From: Catellatospora vulcania
GTDB lineage: Bacteria > Actinomycetota > Actinomycetes > Mycobacteriales > Micromonosporaceae
DNA length: 64,000 nucleotides
NCBI RefSeq assembly: GCF_009720385.1
Contig: NZ_ML769311.1
Coordinates: forward strand, 1 to 64,000
Reading direction: 5' to 3'
Both the position numbers and the translations under genes were made by a program. Shown here piece by piece: positions 27,418-36,837 of the stretch (position 1 is its first letter; every line of letters starts with the position of its first letter). Below the pieces are notes generated by a model, which was given only the letters and a program-made list of their open reading frames with translations, was not told the DNA's origin and did not search any database.

Positions 27418-28512
27418 TCATCCCGGCAGGGCGTACAACCTGCCCGCCGCGCCGACGTAGACCGTGCCGTCCCTGCCCAGCTCCGGATGCTGCGTGATGA
27501 CTCCCGGGGCGTACCAGGTCCATCGGGTCGTGCCGTCGGCGTTCAGGCAGCGCACGAAGGTCTCGTGCCAGAGTGGCCTGAGCCAGTGGTAGGTGTCCCA
27601 GCGCCGCTGGTCCGGCGACGCCGACACGATCAGCGTGCCCTCGGTGCCCGCGGTGAGCGTGACCGGGGCGACGTCGAGGTCGTGCGTCCAGACGGCCCGG
27701 TCGCCCTCGATCATCCAGATCGGATAGGTGTAGATCATCTGCTGCTGCCGGGTGGGACCCTGCACGGCCAGGCGCACCGGCCCGCCGGCCACTCCGGGCA
27801 GCACCGCGAGCGGCTCGCTGACCTGCCGTGTCGTGATGAACTCGCGTGCGTCCCCGAAAGCGTCCACGAGGTAGTAGCCGCCCCCGGCGTACCAGTCGAA
27901 GCGTGCCAGCAGGTGGTTGGCGTCGTAGTCCCACAGGCCGTTGACGCGGTCGTCCTTGTCCGCCGGCTGGTCGAGCCGGACCCCCGGCCAGGCCCAGGCT
28001 GCCCAGCGCAGCTCCCCGTCACGGTCGTAGGCATACAGCCGCTTGTCGACGTCGAACACCACGAAGTCTTTGAAGGCACGAAGACGGTAGCCGTCGCGGA
28101 GACCGGGCAGCGGCACGGCCCAGTGCAGCTCGCCGTCCAGGCCGACCCGGCGCACCTCTCGCTGATCCGGCCGGACCAGGTGGCGGAAGACGAACCCACC
28201 CCAGGGGTCGAACTCCAGCCGGTGTGCCCGCGGCCCCCCGTCGAACGAGGCCACGACTTCGCCGGTGGCGAGATCCCGGGTCACGATGCGATCGTCCTCG
28301 ATCCGGTGCATACGCCCGTCCCTGACGAGCGGATACCAGTTGCCATGGCTGCCCAGCTCATGTGACCAGCGGATGTGGCCGTCAGGGCCGATGAGCGTGG
28401 CTGCGGCCTCGGCGATGACGAGACAACCGTCGACGCCCTCGGCCCGCATCGTCCCGTCGTGGGCGGGTAGCTCGACCGACCACAGCGGCGCTGTATCCGA
28501 GACCACGTTCAC
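27418..28512 (-). CDS. PQQ-like beta-propeller protein coupled to giant effector
   Basis: A 364-residue protein made of repeated WD/PQQ-like blades, seen as recurring strand-turn units such as DGHIRWSHELG, DGELHWAVPL, DGELRWAAWAW and DGTTRWTWYAPG. It lacks a signal peptide, so it should be cytoplasmic. GTG 28512 overlaps the stop of the giant upstream gene as GTGA, so both are translated from one message; an upstream GTG at 28521 is possible. Genes placed this way behind a polymorphic toxin are often immunity or adaptor proteins, but I know of no established propeller immunity family for these domains, so the role is open. Confidence 0.82.
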   Translation of the reverse strand: MNVVSDTAPLWSVELPAHDGTMRAEGVDGCLVIAEAAATLIGPDGHIRWSHELGSHGNWYPLVRDGRMHRIEDDRIVTRDLATGEVVASFDGGPRAHRLEFDPWGGFVFRHLVRPDQREVRRVGLDGELHWAVPLPGLRDGYRLRAFKDFVVFDVDKRLYAYDRDGELRWAAWAWPGVRLDQPADKDDRVNGLWDYDANHLLARFDWYAGGGYYLVDAFGDAREFITTRQVSEPLAVLPGVAGGPVRLAVQGPTRQQQMIYTYPIWMIEGDRAVWTHDLDVAPVTLTAGTEGTLIVSASPDQRRWDTYHWLRPLWHETFVRCLNADGTTRWTWYAPGVITQHPELGRDGTVYVGAAGRLYALPG

Positions 28513-31500
28513 GGGTTCCACTTCAGTGCCTCCCTGAGCAGGTGGAGCCGGGACTCGATCAGGTCCGACAGGGAGTCGGCGTGGTCATCCGGACGGCTGC
28601 TGCCCATCCGATACGGCACCTCCTTGAGGACGTGGATCGCCCCACGTACCCCGAACAGTGCCATGAGGCGGGGGTCGGGCTCGGGGCCGCCCGCGTCGCG
28701 GTAGCCGTTGCGGAACGCCAGCCGCAGGTGGGACAGCTCCTCGGGCTTGAGACCGAGGGTCATGCCGAAGTCCACCAGTTTGATCTCGAAGTACGCGAGA
28801 TCGCGTTCCGGCGCGCCGATCGGGTTGCCTGCGCCGTCCATGGCGTAGTGCAGCATCGGCAGGTCGATGATGGTGAGACCGCGCTCCGGGTGCCAGAAGA
28901 AATTGCCGGGATGGGCGTCGCCGTGGGCCAGTGCCGCCCAGCCGCGGACATCGCGCGCCTCGGTGATGGTCTGCTCAACGCGGCGGGTCAACTCGTCGAG
29001 GTCCCCATGGGAGTCCGGCAGTGCCCGCATCACGTCCACCACCTGACCGGTCCACTTGCGCACCACCGCGACGTGGCGGTCCAGGAACTCCCGGGCCACC
29101 GGCGCACCCGAGCCCTCGGCGGCGGTGTGCAGGTCGGCCAAAGCGGCACCCACCCCGACTACGGACCATTCGAGCTGGGCGTACGCGGGTGCCCACTCCG
29201 CACCGGTCGATCTGCCCACCTCCGTGATCAGGTCGTCGATCGCCTTACCGGGGGCCAGCGCGGACACCACCACCCCGTGGCGTTGCGGCGTCGCCGCGAT
29301 GCCCAGCGCCGCAGGGGTGCCGAACCAGCTGAAGCCGCCGGTGCGCAGCCGCTGCAGCGCCGACAGCTCCCGGGCGAACTCTTCGGCGTCGGGGAACGCC
29401 TTCAGCACCCCGACGTTGCGGCCTTCCTCATCCCGCACCAGCATGACCGGCGCACCGGACAGGCCTTTCGCACCCGTCGACCCGGTGATCCCGGCGAGGC
29501 GCACCGGCCTGCCGAGCGCGGCTGCGGCGAAGTCGACGACCGCGGGCTGCCCGTCCGGGCCGTTCGGCAGCACCTGCGCGCCGTGGATCAGGTCGGCTAC
29601 CGCCTGCGGGATCACCGCACCACCGTCGGCGCGCACCGATCTCGCCCGGTCGAGCAGCGCCCGCGCCCGGCCAGGTCCACTGTCCTCAGCCACCATGTCC
29701 TCCTCCGGCCGATCGAGGCCATGTGGCAGCGTGTGGGCCGGGGTGGTCTCGTCGCGCTCCATCCGCCGGAGCTCGGCGCGTGCGGTCACCGCCTGGTCGA
29801 TCGCCCGCCGCAGAGCGGTGAGTTCCTGTGTGTCGAGCTGGAGCAGGCGGAGTTCCTCGCTCGCCTGCCGTCGCGGCTCCGTCTCGGCCAGCAGTCGCCG
29901 CACGTGCTCGGTGACAGCCCGCGGCCGGCTGTCCGGTTCGGCGGCGTAGGCGTGCGACAGCCGGGCCGCGGTGGCCGAACCTGCCGCCGCGTCGGTGTGC
30001 AGCCCGGCCTCCCGATAGGCGGCAGCCGTCTCCGGCCGCAGCACGCCCGACAGGGCCCGCTGCACGGCGTTCCACTTGTGCGCCGCGGCCTCGATGTCGC
30101 CCGGCACCGTACGCAGCCACCGGTCGGCCTGGTCGGCGCAGTAGCGGCTGTCCGCCCAAGCCGTCGCGTTCCACGGCGCCCCGCCACCGGGCAGCGAACG
30201 GTCCCGGCCCAGCCGCTGCGGCCACCCGTCCAGTTCACGGGCCGACAGCCGCGCGATCCGGCCGGACACCGTCGACACCGTCGCCGGGTGGTACACGGCG
30301 ACCGGCGGGGTGAGCCGGTCCTCGGGGTCGGGCAGATCCGGGCCGAACTCGACCCGGTGGATGGTCGCCAGCGGCGCCCGCAGCGGCCCGGTGCGGGCCT
30401 CGAACTCCGTCCGGGTGCGCCCGGACGCGAACAGCAGCGGCTGCCCGTCCTCGCCGAGCACGTCGCGGCGTTCGCCGTACTCCCAGGTGTCCCAGTAGAG
30501 CTGCCAGCGCACGCCCTTGTCGCCGACGTGCTCGCGGCCCTGGAAGTAAACCGTGGGCACGCCGAGCGCGACGGCGATCTCCAGCGCGCCGCTCTCCATG
30601 CCGATTTGCACGATGTCGCGGGCGCTGTCCAGATGGTGCAGGAACAGCGCCTGCTCGCCCTGGCCGAGGGCCTGCCCGCCGTGGCGCTCGGCGGCCCAGA
30701 AGTGGCGCAGCGTCTCGGTGTCGACGTCGTCGAGCGCGCCTTCGGCGTCGAACGCGGCCTTCAGCTCGGGGCGGCCGTCGAACGGGTCGTCGCCGATCAG
30801 CAGGATGCGCCGGTCAGGGTCGGTCTCGCGGAGCATGGCGACGGTCTGGCGCAGCAGCTCCGGCTTGGTGTCCATGAACGCGCCCATCGGCACCCCGGAC
30901 TGCCGCACCCACAGCAGCGCGTAGCTGCGGGGCTGCCCGTCGGGTTCGTGCCGGGCGTACACCAGCTCGGCCAGCGCGCGGGCCCGGGCGTCGCGCCGCG
31001 CGCCCCGCTCGCCGTGCCCGCGCATCGCGGCGACCATCGTGGCGCGGGCCTGCCTGGCGTCGCGGCGCACCTGCGGCAGCGCCACCAGGTGGGCGCGGCG
31101 GAACTTGCTGGTCGCGTAGTGGACGTGCCGGGGCTGGTCGTCGTGGCACAGGCGCACCCGGACCGGGTCGACGCCGAACTCGTCGATCAGCCGCGCGCGC
31201 ATGGCCAGCGCACCGCGCAGCGGCCGGACCTGCATGTCGATCGCGTCGGCGGCGAGCTCGGCCGGCTCGACGCCGTCGGTGGTCAGGCCGGACAGCGCCC
31301 GCCACAGCACGGTCTTGTCGGCCAGGTCCCGGGTCATGCCCTCGGGCACCGGCCCGGCGTGGGCCAGGTACGGATCGGACACGTCGTCGCGGTACTGGGT
31401 GAACAGCTGGTGCGGCTCGTACGCGATCTCGATGGTGGCCGCGTCGTCCAGCATCAGTGCCGCCGCGTGCACGAACAGCTCGCCGCTCTGCCACTCGTAG

Positions 31501-34500
31501 ACGCGCAGGTTCTTGGTGTCCAGGTCACCGCCCACGGGCGAGGGCGGCGGCGCGACTTCGCGGAACAGCTCCTCGCGCAGGTGTGCCAGCTTCTGGTCGA
31601 GACTGAGGTCGTCGCGTGCCTTCAGCTCGCCGACCAGCGTGTCGAGCCCACCGGCGGCCAGCGTGTCCCAGGTCCTGACCTGGTCGGGGGTGGCGAACAC
31701 GGCGGAGGGCCGCTGGCGCCCGGTGGCCTCGACGTGGCTGGTGCCCGGGTCCTGGACCGGGGTGTCCGGTCGTGACCAGTGGCCCGGTGGCAGGCCGAGG
31801 TCGACCGGCAGCGCGTCGGCGTTCAGCAGCAGCGCGTCCATCCGGACCGCGGCGCCGGGCCGGTGCGTCGACACGGGGCGCTCGTTGTCCTGGGCGTCGA
31901 CGTACACGATCCGCCCGTGCTGGTTGTGCACGGTGACGGCGTGCGCCTTGCCGCTCGGGTACTCCATGAGCAGCACCGCGACCGCGCCATGGCCCTGCAC
32001 CGACAGCGCCGACTCCAGCGTCCGGAACGCCTCCTGGCGTGGATGCCAGGCCTCGTCGTAGGAGCTTCTCGTGTGGTCGGCCATGAGCTGCTGGAAGCGG
32101 GCGCCGACGGCGTCCTCGATGCGGGCCGCGCCGCCCGGCTCGCCGCCCAGCGGCAGCAGGTCAGGGTCGAACCGGTCGACGGTGCGCGGAGCCGCGACCC
32201 GCGGCCTGCCGTGCAGCCACGTGTCGAGGACCGACAGGACCACGTCAGGGCAGTTGACCGCCCGGGTCGGGTCCGCTTTCGGACCGCCGTCGTTGGTGCG
32301 GCGCGGCCACTCCCCGAACAGGTCGCTGAACCGGCGCGGCCGGCCGTCGGCGTCACGTTCCACGGCCAGCTCGACGTCCTGCTGGTGCAGGGCCAGCGGG
32401 CGGCGGTGGCCGCCGGGCGCGCCGTAGCGGCGGCTGGTCTCGACCGGCCGGGGATGGTCCAGGCCGGTCGCCAGGGAGCGGTCGTCGGGCTCGTTGATCG
32501 CGCCGTCGGCGACCCGGAACCGCTGCCGCTCGTCCTCGCCGTAGCGCATGAACTGGAACTCGGCGAACGCGTCGGCGTCGATCTCGTGCGGCAGCGGGCC
32601 GTCGATCGGACCGTCCCGCAGTGTGCGCAGCCGCGCCTCCAGCGGGGCGATCTGCTGCTCGTACTCCGCCCGAGCGGGGTCGGCGGCGGCCGGGCCGGCG
32701 TCGTGGGCGAGCCCGATCAGCCGTCGCAGGCGGTTCAGCAGCGTCGGGCTGCGCGGGTCGAAGCGCAGGCGCATCGCGTGGGCCCGCCCGAACGCGGTGT
32801 AGCTCTCGTAGGCCTCGCGCTCGGCCCGGCTCTCCGCCACCCTGGCGGTGAACACCGGCCGGTCGCCGGCGCCCTGGGCCGCGGGACCGGGGCGTGCGGG
32901 GCCGGTGCGCGGGCCGCCCAACGAGGCGACCGCGGCGGCGGCCACCGTCGCGGTGTCAGTGTCGGTGTCGGTGTCGGCGTCGTCGGCCGGTTCGACCGGC
33001 GGCCTGCCACCCGTCGGCGGAACGCCCGGCCGCGCCGGTCCGATCGCCGGGCCTGGGTGGACCGGGCTGGTCGGAGCCGCGACGGCGGGCGGGAGGAAGC
33101 CGTGCGGCAGACCTCCGGTGCCACCACTGCCCGCCGTGGCAGCACCGGACCCGGTGGCCGCCGCCGCCGACCCGCCGGTGCCGGGCGGCGGTCCCGCACC
33201 GGCCGGGTCGGGCGAGGACGGCATCGTGCCGGACGGCCGGTCGAGCACAGCCGCCTCGGCGGCCAGGCCCGCCATGGGCGTACGCGCACTGCCGTCCGGG
33301 GGATCCGGGTCAGGGCCCACCGGCTCCGTGACCCCGGCTCCGCCGTCCCGGGCGCCCCCGTCGAACAGGCCTGCCGGATCGGCCGGTGCTCCAGGCGGGG
33401 GCGGACCGCCGCCGGACAGGTCGACGGCCGCGCCGGGGCGGTCGAGCACGGTCGCGGCGGAGACGGGTGCGGTCTCACCGTCGCTGCCCGCGAACAGGGC
33501 GGCGGAGGCGGCGACCCCGGAATCGCCGAACAGGCCGAGCGGCGCGGCGGTCTGCAGGGCCGTCCCGCCCGGCTGCCCGAATGCGGCGGAAAGTCCCAGC
33601 TCCACCCCGTGCAGCCGCCCGTCGACGGCAACCCGGCCGTCGCCGAGCGCGGAGCCGAACGTGGCGGAGGTCGCGGCCATGCCCAGCGACTGCAGGCTCA
33701 CGCCCTGCCCGGTGACCACGCCGACGGTGACCTCGCCGAGCATGTCGCCGCTCGCGCCGCGCAGCGCGTGCTCGCCGAACCGGCCGAAGGCGGTCGTGGC
33801 ACGGGTCCGGCCGAGCCCGGTGACGCTGCCGACGCCCCCGGCGAGTGCGCCGAGGCCCGTGTCGAGGGCCAGCTCGCCCGCGTTCAGGCCCGCGCGGTTG
33901 CCCTCGCTCACCTGGTAGGCCTGCACGCCCAGTGAGGTGAGCCCTTCCTGCAGACCCTCTTCGAGGGCTTCCTCGCCGAGGTGGCGCACGACCTTGGACT
34001 TGATCCTGTCCTTGACGGTGTCGCCGAGGCGGTCCTTCAGCCGGTCCTTGAGGCACTTCTTCGCGGCCCGTTCCAGCAGCTCCTTGGCCGCGCGGCGGAG
34101 CAGCCGCTGGATCGCGAAGCGGGTGGCGTACATGGCGGGCGCGGCGCCGGCCATCGACGCGCCGAAGGTGACGGTCGCCGCGGCCGCCAGGGCGACCAGT
34201 TCGATGAGCAGCAGGCCGAGCTCCACATAGAACTCGATCTTCACACCCTCGATCTGGTTGGCGCCGTCGTCGACCTGCGCGCCGAAGTCGTCCAGCAGGT
34301 CGACGACCATGGCCAGGGCGGCTTCCTCGCCGCCGGCGCCGGGCGCGCGGCCGAGCCGCGACCACAGCCCCAGGATGGCGGCGGCGACCTGGCCGTCCGG
34401 GCCGCCCGCGGCGGCCACCGCGGCGAGCGCGGCGTCGTCGGCCTCGTCGAGCAGCGGGCCCATCCGGGACGAGGCGGCATACCAGTCGTCGGCGAGTTCG

Positions 34501-34625
34501 CGCATGGCGGCCTCGTCGCCCTCGGGCCAGTCGACGCCGACCACCCATTCCAGTACCGTGCACATCCAGCTCGGAGCATCGAAGAAACTCAATGGATGTG
34601 GGATCGGTGAAGGCAGAAACGGCAT
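28509..34625 (-). CDS. Giant multidomain polymorphic-toxin-like protein (WXG100-like, papain-fold deamidase, GT-B-like, kinase-like)
   Basis: 2038 residues. Residues 1-110 resemble the WXG100-like head of CpnT-type proteins (VLEWVVGVDWPEGDEAAM). A hydrophobic segment (about 125-165) and basic helices follow. Residues about 370-560 are a Pro/Ala/Gly linker with a DTDTDTDT run. A papain-fold toxin-1/glutamine-deamidase-like domain has Cys792 (AVNCPDVVLSVL), His895 (KAHAVTVHN) and Asp910 (VYVDAQDNE). Residues about 1000-1430 look GT-B-like (RRILLIGDDPFDG; GMESGALEIAVALGVPTVYF near 1343). Residues about 1715-2000 are kinase-like: Lys1742 (VGVLKAFP), Asp1903 and Asn1908 (HGDAHPGNFF), Asp1921 (IIDLPM). 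ATG 34625 has GGGGAGGGG 8 nt upstream. Type VII export is inferred from the head domain. No signal peptide is seen. GT-B assignment is weak; the other domains are better supported. Confidence 0.85.
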   Translation of the reverse strand: MPFLPSPIPHPLSFFDAPSWMCTVLEWVVGVDWPEGDEAAMRELADDWYAASSRMGPLLDEADDAALAAVAAAGGPDGQVAAAILGLWSRLGRAPGAGGEEAALAMVVDLLDDFGAQVDDGANQIEGVKIEFYVELGLLLIELVALAAAATVTFGASMAGAAPAMYATRFAIQRLLRRAAKELLERAAKKCLKDRLKDRLGDTVKDRIKSKVVRHLGEEALEEGLQEGLTSLGVQAYQVSEGNRAGLNAGELALDTGLGALAGGVGSVTGLGRTRATTAFGRFGEHALRGASGDMLGEVTVGVVTGQGVSLQSLGMAATSATFGSALGDGRVAVDGRLHGVELGLSAAFGQPGGTALQTAAPLGLFGDSGVAASAALFAGSDGETAPVSAATVLDRPGAAVDLSGGGPPPPGAPADPAGLFDGGARDGGAGVTEPVGPDPDPPDGSARTPMAGLAAEAAVLDRPSGTMPSSPDPAGAGPPPGTGGSAAAATGSGAATAGSGGTGGLPHGFLPPAVAAPTSPVHPGPAIGPARPGVPPTGGRPPVEPADDADTDTDTDTATVAAAAVASLGGPRTGPARPGPAAQGAGDRPVFTARVAESRAEREAYESYTAFGRAHAMRLRFDPRSPTLLNRLRRLIGLAHDAGPAAADPARAEYEQQIAPLEARLRTLRDGPIDGPLPHEIDADAFAEFQFMRYGEDERQRFRVADGAINEPDDRSLATGLDHPRPVETSRRYGAPGGHRRPLALHQQDVELAVERDADGRPRRFSDLFGEWPRRTNDGGPKADPTRAVNCPDVVLSVLDTWLHGRPRVAAPRTVDRFDPDLLPLGGEPGGAARIEDAVGARFQQLMADHTRSSYDEAWHPRQEAFRTLESALSVQGHGAVAVLLMEYPSGKAHAVTVHNQHGRIVYVDAQDNERPVSTHRPGAAVRMDALLLNADALPVDLGLPPGHWSRPDTPVQDPGTSHVEATGRQRPSAVFATPDQVRTWDTLAAGGLDTLVGELKARDDLSLDQKLAHLREELFREVAPPPSPVGGDLDTKNLRVYEWQSGELFVHAAALMLDDAATIEIAYEPHQLFTQYRDDVSDPYLAHAGPVPEGMTRDLADKTVLWRALSGLTTDGVEPAELAADAIDMQVRPLRGALAMRARLIDEFGVDPVRVRLCHDDQPRHVHYATSKFRRAHLVALPQVRRDARQARATMVAAMRGHGERGARRDARARALAELVYARHEPDGQPRSYALLWVRQSGVPMGAFMDTKPELLRQTVAMLRETDPDRRILLIGDDPFDGRPELKAAFDAEGALDDVDTETLRHFWAAERHGGQALGQGEQALFLHHLDSARDIVQIGMESGALEIAVALGVPTVYFQGREHVGDKGVRWQLYWDTWEYGERRDVLGEDGQPLLFASGRTRTEFEARTGPLRAPLATIHRVEFGPDLPDPEDRLTPPVAVYHPATVSTVSGRIARLSARELDGWPQRLGRDRSLPGGGAPWNATAWADSRYCADQADRWLRTVPGDIEAAAHKWNAVQRALSGVLRPETAAAYREAGLHTDAAAGSATAARLSHAYAAEPDSRPRAVTEHVRRLLAETEPRRQASEELRLLQLDTQELTALRRAIDQAVTARAELRRMERDETTPAHTLPHGLDRPEEDMVAEDSGPGRARALLDRARSVRADGGAVIPQAVADLIHGAQVLPNGPDGQPAVVDFAAAALGRPVRLAGITGSTGAKGLSGAPVMLVRDEEGRNVGVLKAFPDAEEFARELSALQRLRTGGFSWFGTPAALGIAATPQRHGVVVSALAPGKAIDDLITEVGRSTGAEWAPAYAQLEWSVVGVGAALADLHTAAEGSGAPVAREFLDRHVAVVRKWTGQVVDVMRALPDSHGDLDELTRRVEQTITEARDVRGWAALAHGDAHPGNFFWHPERGLTIIDLPMLHYAMDGAGNPIGAPERDLAYFEIKLVDFGMTLGLKPEELSHLRLAFRNGYRDAGGPEPDPRLMALFGVRGAIHVLKEVPYRMGSSRPDDHADSLSDLIESRLHLLREALKWNP

Positions 34626-34742
34626 GGTGACAGCCCCTCCCCAGGTGACTGGCGACACCATAACCGGCACCGTCCACACGCACCAGACATCGGTCGCAAC
34701 CGCTACCGTGGCTCGATGACACACCACCCTGGGGAGGGCATC
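34626..34742. promoter_or_regulatory. Divergent promoter region of the effector locus
   Basis: The gap holds a -10-like TATGGT on the minus strand (34662-34657) 31 nt before the effector start, and TACCGT on the plus strand (34704-34709) that would start transcription near 34716. Both genes have a GGGGAGGG-type ribosome-binding site. Shared regulation is possible but no operator is obvious. Confidence 0.45.
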
Positions 34743-35966
34743 GTGGCGACGATCGACGACGCGCTGCGGCTGGCGGAGCGGCTCGCGGTGGAGGCGACCC
34801 TGCAGGGCGGGGAGTCCTATCGCGGGCTGGTCGACGAGTTCCCGCACGGCTGGTGCGTGTGGGCCATGCCGACGCTGCCGTCGCCGCGGCCGCCGGAGAT
34901 CGGTTCGGGTGTGACGGTCGTGCTCGACCGGCACAGCGGTCTGCTGGCCTACTACCCGGCCTGGGGGACGGAGCAGGTGAAGGCGCGGTACCAACCGGGT
35001 TCGGCGACCCACCTGACCCGCCCGCCGCGGCCGAGCCGGGCCGAGGCGGCCCAGGTGCAGCCCGGCCCGGCGCGGATCGCGATGGCGCTGACAAAGCAGA
35101 ACGTCAGCGCGCTGGCGGTGTCGGCCCGCGGTGACGCCGAGCCCGTGCACCACCCGGTGGTGGCGGGCTGGCTGGCCGCCCAGCCGGCCGGGCGGCTGGT
35201 GCGCGGCGCGGCCCGCCACGCCGAGCTGGTGTTGCTCTCGAAGCTGTTCACCGAGTGGGAGGGCACCGGGTCGCCGGATCCGACGGCGATGTGGTCGGCG
35301 CTGTCCGAGGGGCGGCCGACCAGCTACCCGACGATGACGGAGATGCCGCTCGGGCTGGGCCCGGACCTGCCGTGCTGCGTCACGTGCCACCTCGCCTGGC
35401 AGGCACTGGGCGGTGAGCCGGCGGCGGTGGACTGGACCGAGCTGCGCGAGCCGGTGGCGGCCGCCCCCGCGCCCGACCCCGACCGGTTCCCACCGCGGGT
35501 GGCGGCGGTGCTCACCGAGGGCGGCTGGACCGGCGGCGGGGTGGACCCCGCGCAGGTGGACCGGCTGCTCGCGCAGGCGCGCGACGCTCACGGCGCGTGG
35601 CACGACGATGCGGCCGCGGCCGCCGCGCGCGCGGTCTTCACGCGTTACCCGCAGCTGTCCACGCAGGCCACCGTCGCGGGTGAGGACTGGCTGGCGCAGC
35701 AGTTCACCCTGAACCTGCCGGACGGGTTCTGCCCCGTGCCGGAGCTGGCGGCGTTCGAGCAGCGGCTGGGTGTGCCGGTGTGCCCGATCGGCGCGGAGAC
35801 GGCCTTCAACATCCTGGTCGTGGACGCGCGCAACCGCTTCTTCGTGCTCGACCAGGGCGGCGACTGGTTCCTCGGCGAGCACGTCGACGAGGCGCTGGCC
35901 AACCTGGCCGGCGGGCGTACGCCGGGCCGCCTGCGCTCCGACGGGGTCGTCGTGGCGGCCCGGTGA
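34743..35966 (+). CDS. Imm35-like / YwqJ deaminase-like / SUKH-3 fusion protein
   Basis: 407 residues in three parts. Residues about 1-80 (DDALRLAERLAVEA...WCVWAMP...VVLDRHSGLLAYYP) resemble Imm35/YrhB immunity domains. Residues about 95-245 carry a nucleic-acid deaminase signature of the YwqJ type: His159-Ala-Glu161 (RHAELVLLSKLF) and Cys211, Cys212, Cys215 (LPCCVTC) for zinc. Residues about 310-400 resemble SUKH-3 immunity domains (FEQRLGVPVCPIG, FFVLDQGGDWFLGEHVDEAL). GTG 34743 is chosen for its GGGGAGGG; ATG 34716 lies 6 nt after TACCGT and is the leaderless alternative. Divergent from the giant effector. Fusions of SUKH-3 with deaminase domains are known in actinobacteria; the substrate is not known. 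Confidence 0.82.
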   Translation: MATIDDALRLAERLAVEATLQGGESYRGLVDEFPHGWCVWAMPTLPSPRPPEIGSGVTVVLDRHSGLLAYYPAWGTEQVKARYQPGSATHLTRPPRPSRAEAAQVQPGPARIAMALTKQNVSALAVSARGDAEPVHHPVVAGWLAAQPAGRLVRGAARHAELVLLSKLFTEWEGTGSPDPTAMWSALSEGRPTSYPTMTEMPLGLGPDLPCCVTCHLAWQALGGEPAAVDWTELREPVAAAPAPDPDRFPPRVAAVLTEGGWTGGGVDPAQVDRLLAQARDAHGAWHDDAAAAAARAVFTRYPQLSTQATVAGEDWLAQQFTLNLPDGFCPVPELAAFEQRLGVPVCPIGAETAFNILVVDARNRFFVLDQGGDWFLGEHVDEALANLAGGRTPGRLRSDGVVVAAR

Positions 35967-35976
35967 GCCGGCGGGC

Positions 35977-36831
35977 TCAGTTGAGCAGGGCGTTGACGAT
36001 CAGGGTCGCGTTGTCCTCGTGCTTGGCGTAGGCGTCGGGGAACGCGGAGATCTGCACGGACTGCGCGGCCCGGGTCAGTGACATGTCCTCCCAGCCGTCG
36101 ATCTGCACGAGGCGGCGGAAGAACGCGCCGGCCGCATACTGCGGCTGCATGATCTCCTCGACGGAGCCCCAGCTGCCGCTGGCGCGCTGCTGGAACAGGC
36201 CGATGGAGTCGTGGTCGGACCCGGTGCCCTGGTGCGGGTAGTCCAGCGACTCGGGCACGACATGGCTGGCCACGTTGTAGAGGCGGCTCTCCTGCATGGC
36301 GGTGGCCACGCCGACGATCATCGCCCACTTGGTCAGGCCCATGGACTGGGCCTTCTTGACGATCGCGGCGGCGTTGTCCATCTGCTTGCGGTCCATGCCG
36401 GCGACGAGCTGCACGACCCGTACCACCGGCTTGGGCTTCGGCTTGGGTTTGGGTTTCGGCTTGGGCTTCGGCTTGACCACCGGGGCCTTGGCGGCCCGCA
36501 GTTGCGGCATGCGGTAGAGCAGTGCGCCGCTGGTCACGTCGCCGACGGCGACGAGGGCCGGCGAGGCGGCCACGTTGCCGGGCAGCAGCTCGGCGGCGGT
36601 CGGCGACTCGCCGGTCGCCGGTCGGCCTACGCCGGAGAGGATGGCCACGGCGCCGACGCCGGCGAGCGCGGCGGTCGTGAGCAGGGGTGCGAGCAGGCGT
36701 TGCGCCCGGGACGGCTCGTTGCGGTGCCGAGCCTGCCAGCCGTCGTCACGGCGGTGCCGACCGGAGGCGGGGGAGCCGGCGGTGCGGGCGGTGCGTCGTT
36801 CTTGCTGATCACGGGGGGTATGCGGGGGCAT
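35977..36831 (-). CDS. Membrane-anchored lysozyme-like / lytic-transglycosylase-like protein
   Basis: 284 residues: a cytoplasmic basic tail, a transmembrane helix near residues 48-68 (LLTTAALAGVGAVAILSGVG), a (KP)n linker of about nine repeats near 120-137, and a C-terminal domain with ATAMQESRLYNVAS and DHDSIGLFQQRASGSWGS. The Glu in MQESR and the GLFQQR segment match lysozyme-like transglycosylase folds, so peptidoglycan cleavage outside the cell is likely. It converges with the deaminase/SUKH gene, 10 nt apart. Start ATG 36831 agrees with the leaderless TAATAT box. Such proteins are widespread in Micromonosporaceae. Confidence 0.82.
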   Translation of the reverse strand: MPPHTPRDQQERRTARTAGSPASGRHRRDDGWQARHRNEPSRAQRLLAPLLTTAALAGVGAVAILSGVGRPATGESPTAAELLPGNVAASPALVAVGDVTSGALLYRMPQLRAAKAPVVKPKPKPKPKPKPKPKPVVRVVQLVAGMDRKQMDNAAAIVKKAQSMGLTKWAMIVGVATAMQESRLYNVASHVVPESLDYPHQGTGSDHDSIGLFQQRASGSWGSVEEIMQPQYAAGAFFRRLVQIDGWEDMSLTRAAQSVQISAFPDAYAKHEDNATLIVNALLN

Positions 36832-36837
36832 TCGCCG

